A stretch of 64,000 nucleotides of DNA from Phragmites australis (taxonomy: Eukaryota > Streptophyta > Magnoliopsida > Poales > Poaceae). The notes beneath the pieces are model-generated. The model saw nothing but the letters and a program-made list of their open reading frames with translations, had not been told where the DNA came from and ran no database searches. A program made the position numbers and the translations under genes. Below, piece by piece: positions 47,250 through 57,543 of this stretch (position 1 is the stretch's first letter; each line of letters begins with the position of its first letter). Location of the stretch: positions 937,501 through 1,001,500 of the forward strand of contig NC_084936.1 of the NCBI RefSeq assembly GCF_958298935.1. Reading direction: 5' to 3'.

Positions 47250-50200
47250 AGAAATCATTTGGATCATATTTAGACTGAGCATTAAGATCCTCGTCATCTT
47301 CTTCATTCGTATCTTCATCATCCATATCTTCTTCATCTTCTGCTTCAGTGTCTAGTTTGGATAGAAATTGTAAATCATTGGGATTTGTTATCTCATCTGA
47401 GGCAACTGAAGTTATATTGCCCAGCTCAATTCCTAAATCAATAACAAAAGTGCTAGACATCTCATTCTCTTGATAGAATGACACTTCTTGTGCTGACCTA
47501 ACCCATTAGGGGAGTTTGAATCATCATTGATGTCATTTGGAGGAATATAGCTCTGCAGAGAAATATGATATGCAACCCACCAATCTGCAAGATTTAATTT
47601 GTCCTGACATGCGTAAGGCAAGTAATAAGTATGTTTAACTTGACTTGCCATGACAAATGGTTCAAATATGAAAAGCCTTGAAGCATGCTTAATCTCTACC
47701 AACCTCAAATTTTTCGTACGCCTTGTTCCATTTGGTGTTGGATCAAACCAGCGGCAATCAAATAAAACCATCTCGAGTTGCAAACTTCCTTCTCATCTTA
47801 TTTCTATGTTGTCCTTAATAACACCATAATATTCCAGCTCACTATTGTTGTCATCAACACAAGATACACAAACATCACTATTCACCATAGTTAATATTGA
47901 TTTAGTTCTCTCATATTCCTCCAAACGAAATCTATATCCATTCACATCATAGCTCCCATAGCTGGTTACTATTTGTGAAAATCATATGATATTTCACGTA
48001 AAGCGTTATCAATGCTAGATATCTTTGTGCACTGCACACGTTCAAAATATTAGATATGTTAGTTTTAGGTGCATTCAAATGGCTAAGTTACTTTCATGTG
48101 AAATATGTCAGGAACATTACTTATTCTTTGAACCATTCAAAGAAATTAGGCCTATGTTTTCCACAACTATTCTTCCACCCATTAAAACCTTAATTCCCGG
48201 AGGTGGTCGAGTTTTGCTTTAGTCCGGTTCTTCCATTGTTCTTTGTCAAAATTGTTATGGAAACAAAGTAAGTAAGCATATTGTCAATAAAATATATGGA
48301 AAAAAATTCAAGTTTGTAGATTAAATATGTGCATACTTGAATAATTCATCCATCTCCGTCATGTTTGTCAAAATGTACAAAAAAGCAGCCTCATACTCTT
48401 CTGTTGAAAACTCACTAACACCACGAGGGCTGGTGCATCGGCCAGAATATCAAAATATTTCAAAGTTGCATAAACTTTTAAAGGTAGAGGCACCATCATC
48501 ATATCGAGGAATCTTGTTTCTACTCGATCAAGCTTGAGGCTTAAAATAAAGAGAGAGGTAATTTGTGGCCTCCTCAACTAATTCAGCCTCAACCATGCAA
48601 CCCTCGACATGAGCCTTATTTCATACTTTCTTTCTAAATTTTTGGATTTTCCTACATGACACGAAAATAGAATTAAGGAAATAATATTATAAAAGAAAGG
48701 AGAGTTTGCTATTTCTATATTTACCTTTCATATGAATAGTTTCAACGGGCTTGGACAAGACCTCCTAATCGAGCCTCATAAGGAAGATGAATGATTAGAT
48801 GTTGCATAGGATTGAAGAACTCAGGAGGAAATATCTTCTCCATTTTGCAGAGAAGAACAACAATTTCCTTTTCTAGTGAGAGTATGGTATCCTTGCTCAA
48901 CTCTTTGGCACACAAATGTCAATAAAAAAAAGCTAAGCTCAGCCAAACACAACAATATGTCTTTCGGAAGAAAGCCACAAAATACAACTGAGAATATGCG
49001 TTCTATAAATATGTGGTAATCATGGCTCTTTAGGCCAAAGATCTTCTTCTGCAACAAGTTAACCCCTCTCTTAATATTGGCTGCATAACCATCAGAAAAC
49101 TTGATTTCTTGAAACCATTTAAGAATTATTGACTTGTCATCCTTGTTGATGCAAAATGGGGCACGCGACTTGTGCCACTTTCCATTTTCCTTCAGCTCTA
49201 AATGCAATGATTGACTATCACAAATTTCAGCTAGATCTTGCCTTGCCTTAGCATTTTCTTTAGTCTTTTCGGGTATGTCAAAGAATGTGTTTCATATAGA
49301 TTCACCTATATTTTTCTCATTGCGCATCACATCAATGTTGTGTGGTAGCAAAACCTTATGGAAGTATGAAAGTTGCCAAAAGCAACTAATATGGGTCCAA
49401 TATGCAATTTACCAAAGTTTTTTTTTGTGTCACCTACGAGTGCATTCATTTGGGCAAAGATTTCATCCTCTGTTAAATGTCTTGGAGCCTCATGAAGCAC
49501 CACAGTGTTTTTGCTAAATGCATTTGCTTGAAATCTGAATTCATGGTCTCTACATAAGAAGTGTCTATGGCAATCAAACCAGCAAGCCTTGTCACCGTGG
49601 CAAAGTTGAAATGTTATACTGTCACACAAGCATACTAGACATGCAAACCTACCATGAGTACTCCATCCAGCAAAGTTATCATAAGCAGGAAAATCATGGA
49701 CTGAACACAGATAGGCTGCTCGTATTGTGAAGTTTTGTTTCAATAAAGCATCGCAAGTTTCCACCCCCTCCCACAACCTCATTAGTTAATCAACTAAAGG
49801 TTGCATTAGAATGTTCAGTTTATTTCCAAGATGTTTAAGGCCCGGGACTATAAGGGAAAGGAATATATACTTTGACTTCATGATCGTGCATGGTGGAAGA
49901 TTCAATGGAGTAACAAATACTAGCCAACATGACTAGGGAGCTGCACTCAAACTGAAGGGCGTGAAACCATCCGTTGAAAAAACAAGCCTCACATTTCTAC
50001 GGTCACTAGAAAAATTTCGAAAGTCTTCATCAAATTGTCGCCACGCTTCTCCATCACAGGGGTGCACTATCTTACTAGATGGGGACCGCTTGTGAGACCG
50101 CATTAGCTTTGTTATCTCCACATGCGCATATAACCTTTGTAGTCTATCTTTAATGGGAAGGTACTGCAACACTTTAAGTGGGACTCTATTCAAGCCTTCC

Positions 50201-50911
50201 TCGTAGCGAGAGGTCCCACAAACATCACACTTATCTTTAATTTCATTATCTTTATAGTAAAGCATGTAATTGTTATAACAAACATCAATTTTGATATATG
50301 GCATACCAAGACCCTCTAATAGTTTCTTTGACTGGTAGAAGTCCTTGGGAAACTTAGATTCTGGAGGCAAAAATTCATAGATTAACTGCAAGTTTGCTTC
50401 AAAGTGTGCAATTGATATGGTGTATTGTGATTTTAAAGCTAGTAAGTGTGCTGCAGGAGAAAAAGATGAAAGTGTTGTGTTCTCATGCACTGCTTGATCA
50501 GCACTAGTAACCATCCGATAAAAAGCTTGGGCAGATGCCGTTAGCTCCTCATCGATTCTCGATGCATGGTCACCACCTAGGTTAACTAACATATCATCCA
50601 TGCGGTTAGTTTCACCATAACCCTCAACATGTGCATCTTCAACATGACTAACAACAAATCTCTCACTATGCGCTGTCTAAGCTTTGTAGTCATCCCGAAA
50701 CCCAAATTTACACAAGTGCATCTATATAGTAAACCTTTTATGCCTAACACAATTCCGGCACAATGCGCAAGGGCACTTAATTATTCCACCTTCAACTAGA
50801 TTAGGCATGGAGAATGCATGGTCTAGAATTGATTAGTGTGTTCTCAATCCAATCATTAGCAGGAGCTTTCTCCCGGGACCAACCGATGTACATCCACTCA
50901 TAGTCTACCAT
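47250..50911 (-). pseudogene. CACTA transposase (TNP2-like), decayed
   Basis: Minus-strand coding pieces in the expected order. Transpos_assoc domain from 50911 (DYEWMYIGWSREKAPANDW, then CPCALCRNC after a frame change). The TNP2 body from 50601 (SKFPKDFYQSKKLLEGLGMP, YYKDNEIKDKCDVCGTSRYE, and RLVFSTDGFTPF). A continuation at 49782-49327 (AAYLCSVHDFPAYDNFAGWS, AFSKNTVVLHEAPRHLT). Then 49207-48821 (HKSRAPFCINKDDK, FGLKSHDYHIFIERI) and a DUF4216-like part at 47783-47433 (MVLFDCRWFDP, PFVMASQVKHTYYLPYA). The last piece is acidic (47484-47250). Frame changes and stops between pieces show it is not functional, although several pieces remain long and open, so decay may be moderate. Confidence 0.82.
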
Positions 50912-52116
50912 TAATTTGTTCTGTTCTAAAAAGATAAGCAAAAATGACATTTTCAGTTTCACAATAAGTTGACACATCTATCAATAACCAATTTGCATTG
51001 CTAACTAATAGGCACCAGATCAAACACTATGATATTACATTTACTAGTATTTGAAACTGACCACATTTCATATGCATCCACAGCCACAAAACAAGCAACC
51101 AGCAGCCATAGACATGAACACTACCATGAAGAACATCATGACACTACTAGTAGTCAATAATCCATTCAAGAATTCACATTGATTTACTCAACATAATATA
51201 GAAATTAGGATCACCTACCTTCAGATCTCCGGGAGCGGACTGTCTCGGTCGTGATGCTAGCTTGTGAGCCGTTGAGACACACACGGCTAGGCCGAGTGAG
51301 GATTTGGGGATGACTGGGCCTCCTTCACTCCTAGATCAACACTGGCCGCTAGCTCCTTCGCTCTTAGATGGTGCAGCTTCACTCTTGTCCCAACCAAACC
51401 CCCCATATACCTCCTTCGTTGCCATTCCACTGGCTTTGACCCACTGCCGCCGCATCTCCACCAATCACCCTCCCCTACATCCGCGTCTCACGAGCACACC
51501 CTCATGTCGATGAGATCAGGTGCACTGACTGTGGATGGAGGGGCCGGCATGTTTGGATGCCGGATTTGGGGCGATTTGGGATTGAGGAGGATGGAGGGGA
51601 AGATGGATGGCTCGAGGGGATGACAGATTTGTGATTGAGGAGGATTGGGAGCGGCCTGGTTGGTGGTGATTGGGGGCGGTCTGGTTGGCGGCGTCGCATC
51701 GGAGGAACTCGAGAGGGATGGCGCAGCAAGAAATTGTATGCACCGAGTGGGCTGTTATGCGCGGTCGTGTTTTCTCTTCTTCTTCTTTTGCCTACAGCAC
51801 GCAGAAGCGAAACTATCATTGGCCCAGACGCAAAATAATGCTCGAGAGAGAAAAAGAAGTGGCACGTATGCATACAAAAGCTAATTTCCTGTAAGTTTAA
51901 GGTAACTCCAAGGAAAAACATTAATTTTCATGACAGTTCGATATAGCTCTCACAATTAATATATATTTTCGTGGGGGTTCATAGATACCCACCATGAAAA
52001 AGTATTATCGTGATGATGCAGAAGTACCCACATGATAAAAAGACCATTATCCTGTAGGTTCAATATGTCTCTCACGAAAATTGATCCCCCTCACAAAATT
52101 CCGTTTTGTGGTAGTG

Positions 52117-52569
52117 TGGGCAGTGCGTGGCGGCGGAGCTCTAAAACGAAGAGGTTAACACGACGGGGCAGCTAAAGCGGATGTGGTGGGGAGGATGTTG
52201 CTAGAGATGAATGCAGAAGGGCGGGAGGTGGGAGCATAGAGAAACAAGTGCTGCAACAGTCGAGAGGGTGAATAAACAACGGTAGCCATCCGATGAAGGT
52301 TGAAAGGGATAAGAATGCCACCTGATTGAAGCATTATTTTCAGATGATTGAAATATAGCAACACCTTTTTTTCAGGCCATGCAAAAATCAAAATAGGAGT
52401 ATTCCTATTCCTATCCACTGTAGGTCAGTTTCTTCTGCTCGATCGGTACTTGACTCAATTTTCTGCCTCCGACGCGTTGATTGTTCGCGGGCTGTGAAAA
52501 GGCCAGGCCATTCGAGCTCGGCCCAAAACATTACTGCTCCTAGTATTGGGCTGCCTCTTCGAAGAGAGA
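52117..52569. other. flank between the CACTA element and the methyltransferase remnant
   Basis: No gene recognised. This stretch should hold the N-terminal coding part of the methyltransferase if that gene were whole; it does not. Confidence 0.4.
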
Positions 52570-53714
52570 TGGGCCGCCGCTACAAGCCCGCCACCATCCG
52601 CCTCTGGGACGACGCCGCCGCGCTCCTTGCCGACCTCAACGCCACCCAGTCCGCGCTCGACGCCAGCCGCGACGAGCTCGCCGGCCTCCACACCCCCCTC
52701 GGCACCGCCAACGCCCTCCTCCAAACCCTCCTCCACGCCATGGCTCGCGATGGCAAAGGCCGAATACAAGGCGTGGGCCCGGGAGCTGACCACCGAAGAC
52801 GGGTGGTCATCGGCCCCCACAGGCTGATGAACGCCGCCGGCCAGGTGGTGTTCCCGGCACTGGGCCACGCGTGCATTCGCTTCCAAGACGACCTCGAGAG
52901 GTACATGAGCTACACGCCCGGCGGCGAGTGCCCGTCCGACGAGCCGTTGGAGCACCGGCTGGTGCTCAGCGGCTGCGAGCCGCTGCCGCGGCGCCGTCGC
53001 GGTCGCCGAAAGGGAACATGCAGCCGACGCCGCTGCCGAAGAGCCTTTGTGCTACGCCGCCGGACACCACCGTCGTCTGCGACGCGTACCCCTGCGAGAA
53101 CTACTCGTGCCTGGTGAACGTCAAGGCGCACGGCTGCAACGGCTGCTTCGACCTGCACCGCGGGCAGGAGAAGAACCGGTGGGAGCGCGACGACGGCGCG
53201 CTGTCCTACTCCATCGACGCTGTGCTCAAGACGAGGCCGTACGACACGTTGCGCATCGGTCTGGACATCGGCGGCGGGTCGGGCACGTTCGCGGCGCGGA
53301 TGCTGGAGCGCGGGGTGACCATGGTGACCGCGGCCATGAACTCCGGCGCGCCGTTCAACAGCTTCATCGCGTCGCGGGGGCTGGTGCCGGTGCACGTCAG
53401 CGCCGCGCACCGGCTGCCTTTCTTCGACGGCACACTCGACATCGTGCACACGATGCACGAACTCGGCAATTGGATCTCCGACGTGATGCTGGAGTTCACG
53501 CTGTTCGACATCTACAGGGTGCTGAGGCCTGGGGGATTGTTCTGGCTCGACCACTTCCTCTTCCTCGGCACGCAGCTAAACACGACGTACGCGCCGATGG
53601 TTGATCGGGTCGGGTTCAAGAAACTGCGGTGGGAACACTGGCCGGAAGCTCGGCCGGGGAAAGGAGAAGAACCAGTGGTACATCACGGCGCTGTTAGAGA
53701 AGCCCATGACGTGA
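52570..53714 (+). pseudogene. plant SAM-dependent methyltransferase-like gene, frameshifted
   Basis: Intronless remnant of the plant methyltransferase family related to Arabidopsis At1g29790, usually a signal-anchored protein with a Rossmann-fold SAM domain; substrates are not established. Readable order: MGRRYKPATIRLWDDAAALL; a frame change near KAEYKAWARELT (~52755-52785) and back; VFPALGHACIRFQDDLERYM; HRLVLSGCEPLPRRR; a frame change near 53000; ENYSCLVNVKAHGCNGCFDL; SAM motif I RIGLDIGGGSGTFAARM (~53250-53300); HRLPFFDGTLDIVHTMHELG; IYRVLRPGGLFWLDHFLFLG; GFKKLRW. A last frame change comes before KEKNQWYITALLEKPMT and TGA at 53712-53714. Two positions I expect to be Trp (SLWATPP, VVWDAY) are Cys. 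The N-terminal membrane anchor is missing. At least four frame disruptions point to a pseudogene, unless the assembly has errors. Confidence 0.8.
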
Positions 53715-54583
53715 GGACAATATCAGAGTTGCTTTTCAATCTAGCAGGAGTATTGGGGAACACAAAATCATTGCAGAGCTTAACATTTTGGCGATACAAT
53801 AATACTTACTGTTAAGTGTTAACATCAAGAGCCCAAAATTTTGGGCCTCGAGCTGCCACATCGAAACTTCATTTACTTAGTTTCTAAACTTGAAACTTCT
53901 TAAAATGAAATGGCAGAGCACCTGCCACCTTGCTTAAAAGAAAATTTGGGCTACCCTCCATCTCCATGATTTTTCGCTCGATTTTTACTTGCCCCTGCCA
54001 TCGGAAAATGAGGATTATCCGGTAGCATGGGGTGTTCGTTATTTTATTTATCGTGGGAAATTAGCCTGAATTTTTGCAGGATGCTTTGCAGCTCCATTCC
54101 CTGTCTCCATGATTTTTCTTGGGATTTTTGTACGTCCTTCTGTGTAAATAAGTACTCTCTCATGTAATAAATACTTAGATGTATCGAACAAGATCTAATT
54201 AAACTTGTGACATTTTGATTAGTTTTTTAAAAAAATATTTAGTTTAGAAATATAAAAATTATATATACAGATTTATCTTAAAAAATACTTTCATAATATC
54301 ATAATTTTATTAGACTTCTACAATATATTCTAATAGAAAAGAATAAGTACACATGAGTGGCAGTGTTATATCCAAAACGTCAAATATAATGCTTTGTCCT
54401 AGCTAGAAACGCTCCTTCGGAAACGAAGAAAAATTACGTACGAGCTGAAGTAAGCAAGAAGTGTCTACACGGTTAGGCAAATTAAAGCACAACCTTGTCA
54501 CAGAGAACTGTTAGAACTGTTAATTAATCAACTGTGAGATGCAGGGATGGTCGTTCTCATCTCGACCGGGCGACCTCAGTCAG
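53715..54583. other. intergenic, no gene seen
   Basis: AT-rich. At 54150 a CTCTCTCATGTAATAAATAC stretch resembles one end of a Stowaway-type MITE, but the matching end was not found. Confidence 0.35.
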
Positions 54584-54690
54584 TCACCTCCTGAGCTTCT
54601 CGAGCAGCGCCGAGATGTCCCACTCGTCCGTCTCGATGCCCCGGTCCAGCTTTCGGCCGCACCTTCTTGAACCCGATCTGGTAAGGGCGA
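54584..54690 (-). pseudogene. C-terminal fragment of a second methyltransferase copy
   Basis: Minus strand reads QIGFKKV, a frame change, then CGRKLDRGIETDEWDISALLEKLRR and TGA (54586-54584). This is the same C-terminal block as in the plus-strand remnant (GFKKLRW ... KEKNQWYITALLEKPMT) and is clearly homologous to it. It breaks off upstream, so only about 100 bp of the gene remains here, in the opposite orientation. Confidence 0.7.
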
Positions 54691-54876
54691 GTTGCCCCGG
54701 GTCCTTGGCCCAATCTAGAGTACCCTGTCCACTGCTCTAAGCCCAGTCTGTCTCTCGTGGGCTCGAGTTGTCCAATCTAGATGACTAACTTTTTGTTTCC
54801 TGAGGTTCCGCGCTGCAACGTGCTCCCGAGGCAAGGTCTAATTTGCTTGTCGGCTCTCGAGTGATCCGCATGCAGC

Positions 54877-55514
54877 TAGGGATGGAAATTCTACCCGCGG
54901 GTATGAATTTGATTTCTTGCTCACAAGGCACCGTAGGTCGAATACTCACTAAGCATTGGGTCGATTACGTGTTTTAAAGTCTACCCACAGATATACTCGA
55001 TATGTAATGTTGGTCCAACCAATCTACTGTCCATTGCTAACCCTAGCCCAGCCCACTCCCACCCCATCCCAGCGACCCCACCCCCACCCGGCCACCCCAT
55101 CTGCATCCCCTCAATGCGGGGGTGCCCCTCCCCCAGCAGCTCGCCTGCTCCCGCTGTCACCGCCCGCTTGCGCCCACTGTCATTGCCTGCCTGCGCCCGC
55201 CGTCTCAGCTTACCCACGCCTCGCTGCTATCGCCCGCCCGTGCCTCTCCCCCAGCCGGCCGCCGCCGCTCGCCCACGCCTCACCGTCGCCACTTGCCCGC
55301 GCCCATCCCCCAGCCAGCCACCACTGTTGTAGAACATGATCTAATTGGTACCCGCGAGCAACCCGACGGGTTTCGAATACCCGACAGGCATGGGCTAGTA
55401 CATGGAAATTTGTTTGTCACTCTTCACGGGCGCAGGTTAGGTTAGACGATTCGGGTGGCGGGTCGATTACGGATTTGCTTCGCCCGTACCCGACCGACTT
55501 GTTGCCATCCCTAC
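54877..55514. mobile_element. non-autonomous hAT element, 638 bp, perfect 8-bp TSD
   Basis: Left end TAGGGATGGAAATTCTACCC and right end TTGTTGCCATCCCTA are inverted termini of the hAT type. The 8-bp sequence CATGCAGC occurs exactly on both sides (54869-54876 and 55515-55522), as expected for hAT. The interior has a C-rich block (55040-55330) whose Pro-rich frames have no family motif, and inverted ACCCGCG/CGGGT-type subterminal words. No transposase. Confidence 0.92.
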
Positions 55515-55522
55515 ATGCAGCT

Positions 55523-56230
55523 GTAGCGTGCTCCCGAGACCGAGCAGGACAACAGTTAGCGGGTGGTGACGATGGCACAGCATGGTATGCCGGCACCCAT
55601 CCGCGGCCCGCTGGCGGTCGGCCCGCCTGACGCACTAACAGCTTGGTCCCCAAGTGGCTGAGCTTGTTTGGCGTCCCACGTCCACGACACTGTTCTCCCA
55701 TGAGGTCGTGATTCTGTCCGCCCGAGCCCCGAACATGTGATGTTGGCGCGGCGTTGGGCCACCGATTGCCCAACGGTGATGGAGAGGAGCTCAGACACCG
55801 CGCTGCCCGATGCCGCCCGATCCCCTGCGCCCAATGTCCCATCCTCCCCCACCGACGTCAGAATGGTAAGTTGCCCCCAAATCACAATCGACGTAGTGCA
55901 GTATTGATTATCTAACCTAGAGTTCTAGACATCTAGTCATCTGTGATGAGCATTGAGGGATGAGTATTGTATTGATACGTTGTTCTGTAACTGTGTATGC
56001 TTGATTCCTTATGTTATCTTGTTTGTTATATGTATTTTTTGTGACTAACATCTGAATTCATACATTTTATTCTTGCAAGGCACCTGCTAGATTCTGAAGT
56101 TATGAGCGCATCTAATGAATGGTTCAACCATTGCGAGTCCATGCTAGTAAAATTTACTAGATTTATGTCGTATTCTATATTTTTGCTATTTTTTATGTAG
56201 ATCATGTGAAGTTAAATGTGATTTAAATAA
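55523..56230. other. unclassified sequence between methyltransferase fragments
   Basis: GC-rich to about 55870, then AT-rich. A donor-like AGAATG|GTAAGTTG occurs at 55866, but I cannot support an exon. The missing middle of the minus-strand methyltransferase copy is not recognisable here. Confidence 0.3.
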
Positions 56231-56377
56231 TTACTTATATCGAATAATTCCTGAGAAGAGGAAGACGGAGGTGGCGTTGGTCAGGACGAGGAGGATGAGG
56301 ACCAGGGCCCTGGACTTGCTGCTCCTGTGCTGCTGATCTCTGGGTTTCTTGGAGTTGTCATAGTCCATGCTCCCCAT
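56231..56377 (-). pseudogene. probable N-terminal fragment of a methyltransferase (signal anchor)
   Basis: A 48-codon minus-strand frame: MGSMDYDNSKKPRDQQHRSS, then KSRALVLILLVLTNATSVFL, then a stop at 56231. A basic stretch followed by one hydrophobic segment (~residues 24-41) is the layout of the signal anchor that I recall at the start of grass members of the At1g29790-like methyltransferase family, and it is the part missing from the plus-strand remnant at 52570. Its strand matches the C-terminal fragment at 54584-54690, so the two may be the ends of one disrupted gene. Assignment by recall and context only. Confidence 0.5.
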
Positions 56378-57543
56378 GGTGCAACAGCAAAGTATGAAAC
56401 CTCTTTGTTATAGCTATAGTTATAGGGATGTAGTTTTGTCAAGTTTAGTTGACTATCAGGGGACGGAAAAAAATTATGCAGTGGCGTTCCAGACACCTCC
56501 TCCTGTATCACCGTTTAGATGGCTAAATATTCTTAATGTGGATCTTAAAGTAGTGGACGAAATTTACTTTCAACACTAATCATATATGTAAATTTTCAAT
56601 TGGACCAAAGCTTTCCGGAACAACGGAGCTGTTGCTTAAGGAGTGAACAAAGTAGAGACGGTCTCATGTCATGTGGGCTTGACTTATATAGATTATGGAG
56701 GCTGTTTCGACGGCTGGTGAATGGTGATTGGTTCTAGTTGCATCGGTCATCGGCAACCCGGCGTTGAAGACGAACCTGTGGGTTCTATTCTTTCGCAGTA
56801 TGTTGTGGCCAAGAAACCTTGCTATTTCGGTACGCCTTGCAGAACATGGTCTTTCTATTGTGATGGATTATGCATCCCCATCAAAAGGTTCAGAGACTCA
56901 GAAAGCCAAAAGGCAATCCAGCTTACGAATTCCCTTGCTGGTTTAACTTGTACAGCTCAAAAGGAGCCTTACAACTTACAAGTCAAAAGGTTTGTAACTG
57001 AATTAAACTAAAGGATAAACAGAGTAAAATATACTAAAGTACCACAAAAAATGGAATTTCAAACAAGGCAGCCAAGGTATGAGTCAGCTGTTTTATCCAG
57101 CTTCTAAAGTAGGCAACTGCTGCATGGCCCTGATGCTGTAGTCTGAAGTCTAAACACGCTTGCAGATTTATGGGTCACTATGGTATTGATAAAGAAAATT
57201 AACACATGTATTTGCTTGCAGTTGGCATTGCTTGGGAACCCAAATCGCAAGAAGTACCTTTAGCAAATGACTCTTAGCGGACGAGCCATTCTAGACTTTT
57301 AAAAATCCCTAGAGTTCTGATAATTCCACTAAGAACCAACAGTTGGAAATAAAGACATTTGACTTTACTTCTTTTGTGTTTTGTTGGCAACTGTTATGGC
57401 AACAAGCAACAAGCAACCCATATGTACAGACAGATTAACTGGAGAAGGGGGATCTGTACACAGCCATTCCAATGTCAAGCCAGAACAACAGCTAACCAAA
57501 ATCTGTATTGCTAATTTTACATCCAACCCCATATGTAAAGCGA
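56378..57543. other. 3' flank of CHIP and unclassified sequence
   Basis: Plus-strand frames at 56721-57011 (VIGNPALKTNLWVLFF and following) are open and somewhat protein-like, but I cannot place them. Just below 57544 is probably the CHIP 3' UTR. Confidence 0.3.

Larger units (their letters stand above)
43452..52116 (-). mobile_element. large CACTA element with a minus-strand transposase
   Basis: The right end TTCCGTTTTGTGGTAGTG (to 52116) is a canonical CACTA terminus. The left end near 43452 (CGGCTACAAAACGGAA) is its degraded inverted copy. Subterminal repeats of the CCCTCACGAAAA / TTCGTGAGGGTT type fill 43478-43985 and 51900-52090. A solo LTR (44015-45597) is inserted in the left part and the transposase gene lies on the minus strand (50911 to about 47250). 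A 3-bp target duplication could not be confirmed because the left tip is altered. Length about 8.7 kb including the LTR. Confidence 0.82.

Noticed and set aside
52455..53554. Long minus-strand Val/Arg-rich frames
   Set aside because: Antisense shadows of the methyltransferase remnant.
53047..53604. Arg-rich 185-codon plus-strand frame
   Set aside because: Out-of-frame shadow of the GC-rich methyltransferase sequence, whose real reading is the SAM-motif frame.
54956..55445. Pro/Ala-rich frames resembling cell-wall proteins
   Set aside because: They lie inside the C-rich interior of the hAT element, start within it and have no signal peptide or regular Hyp-type motif.
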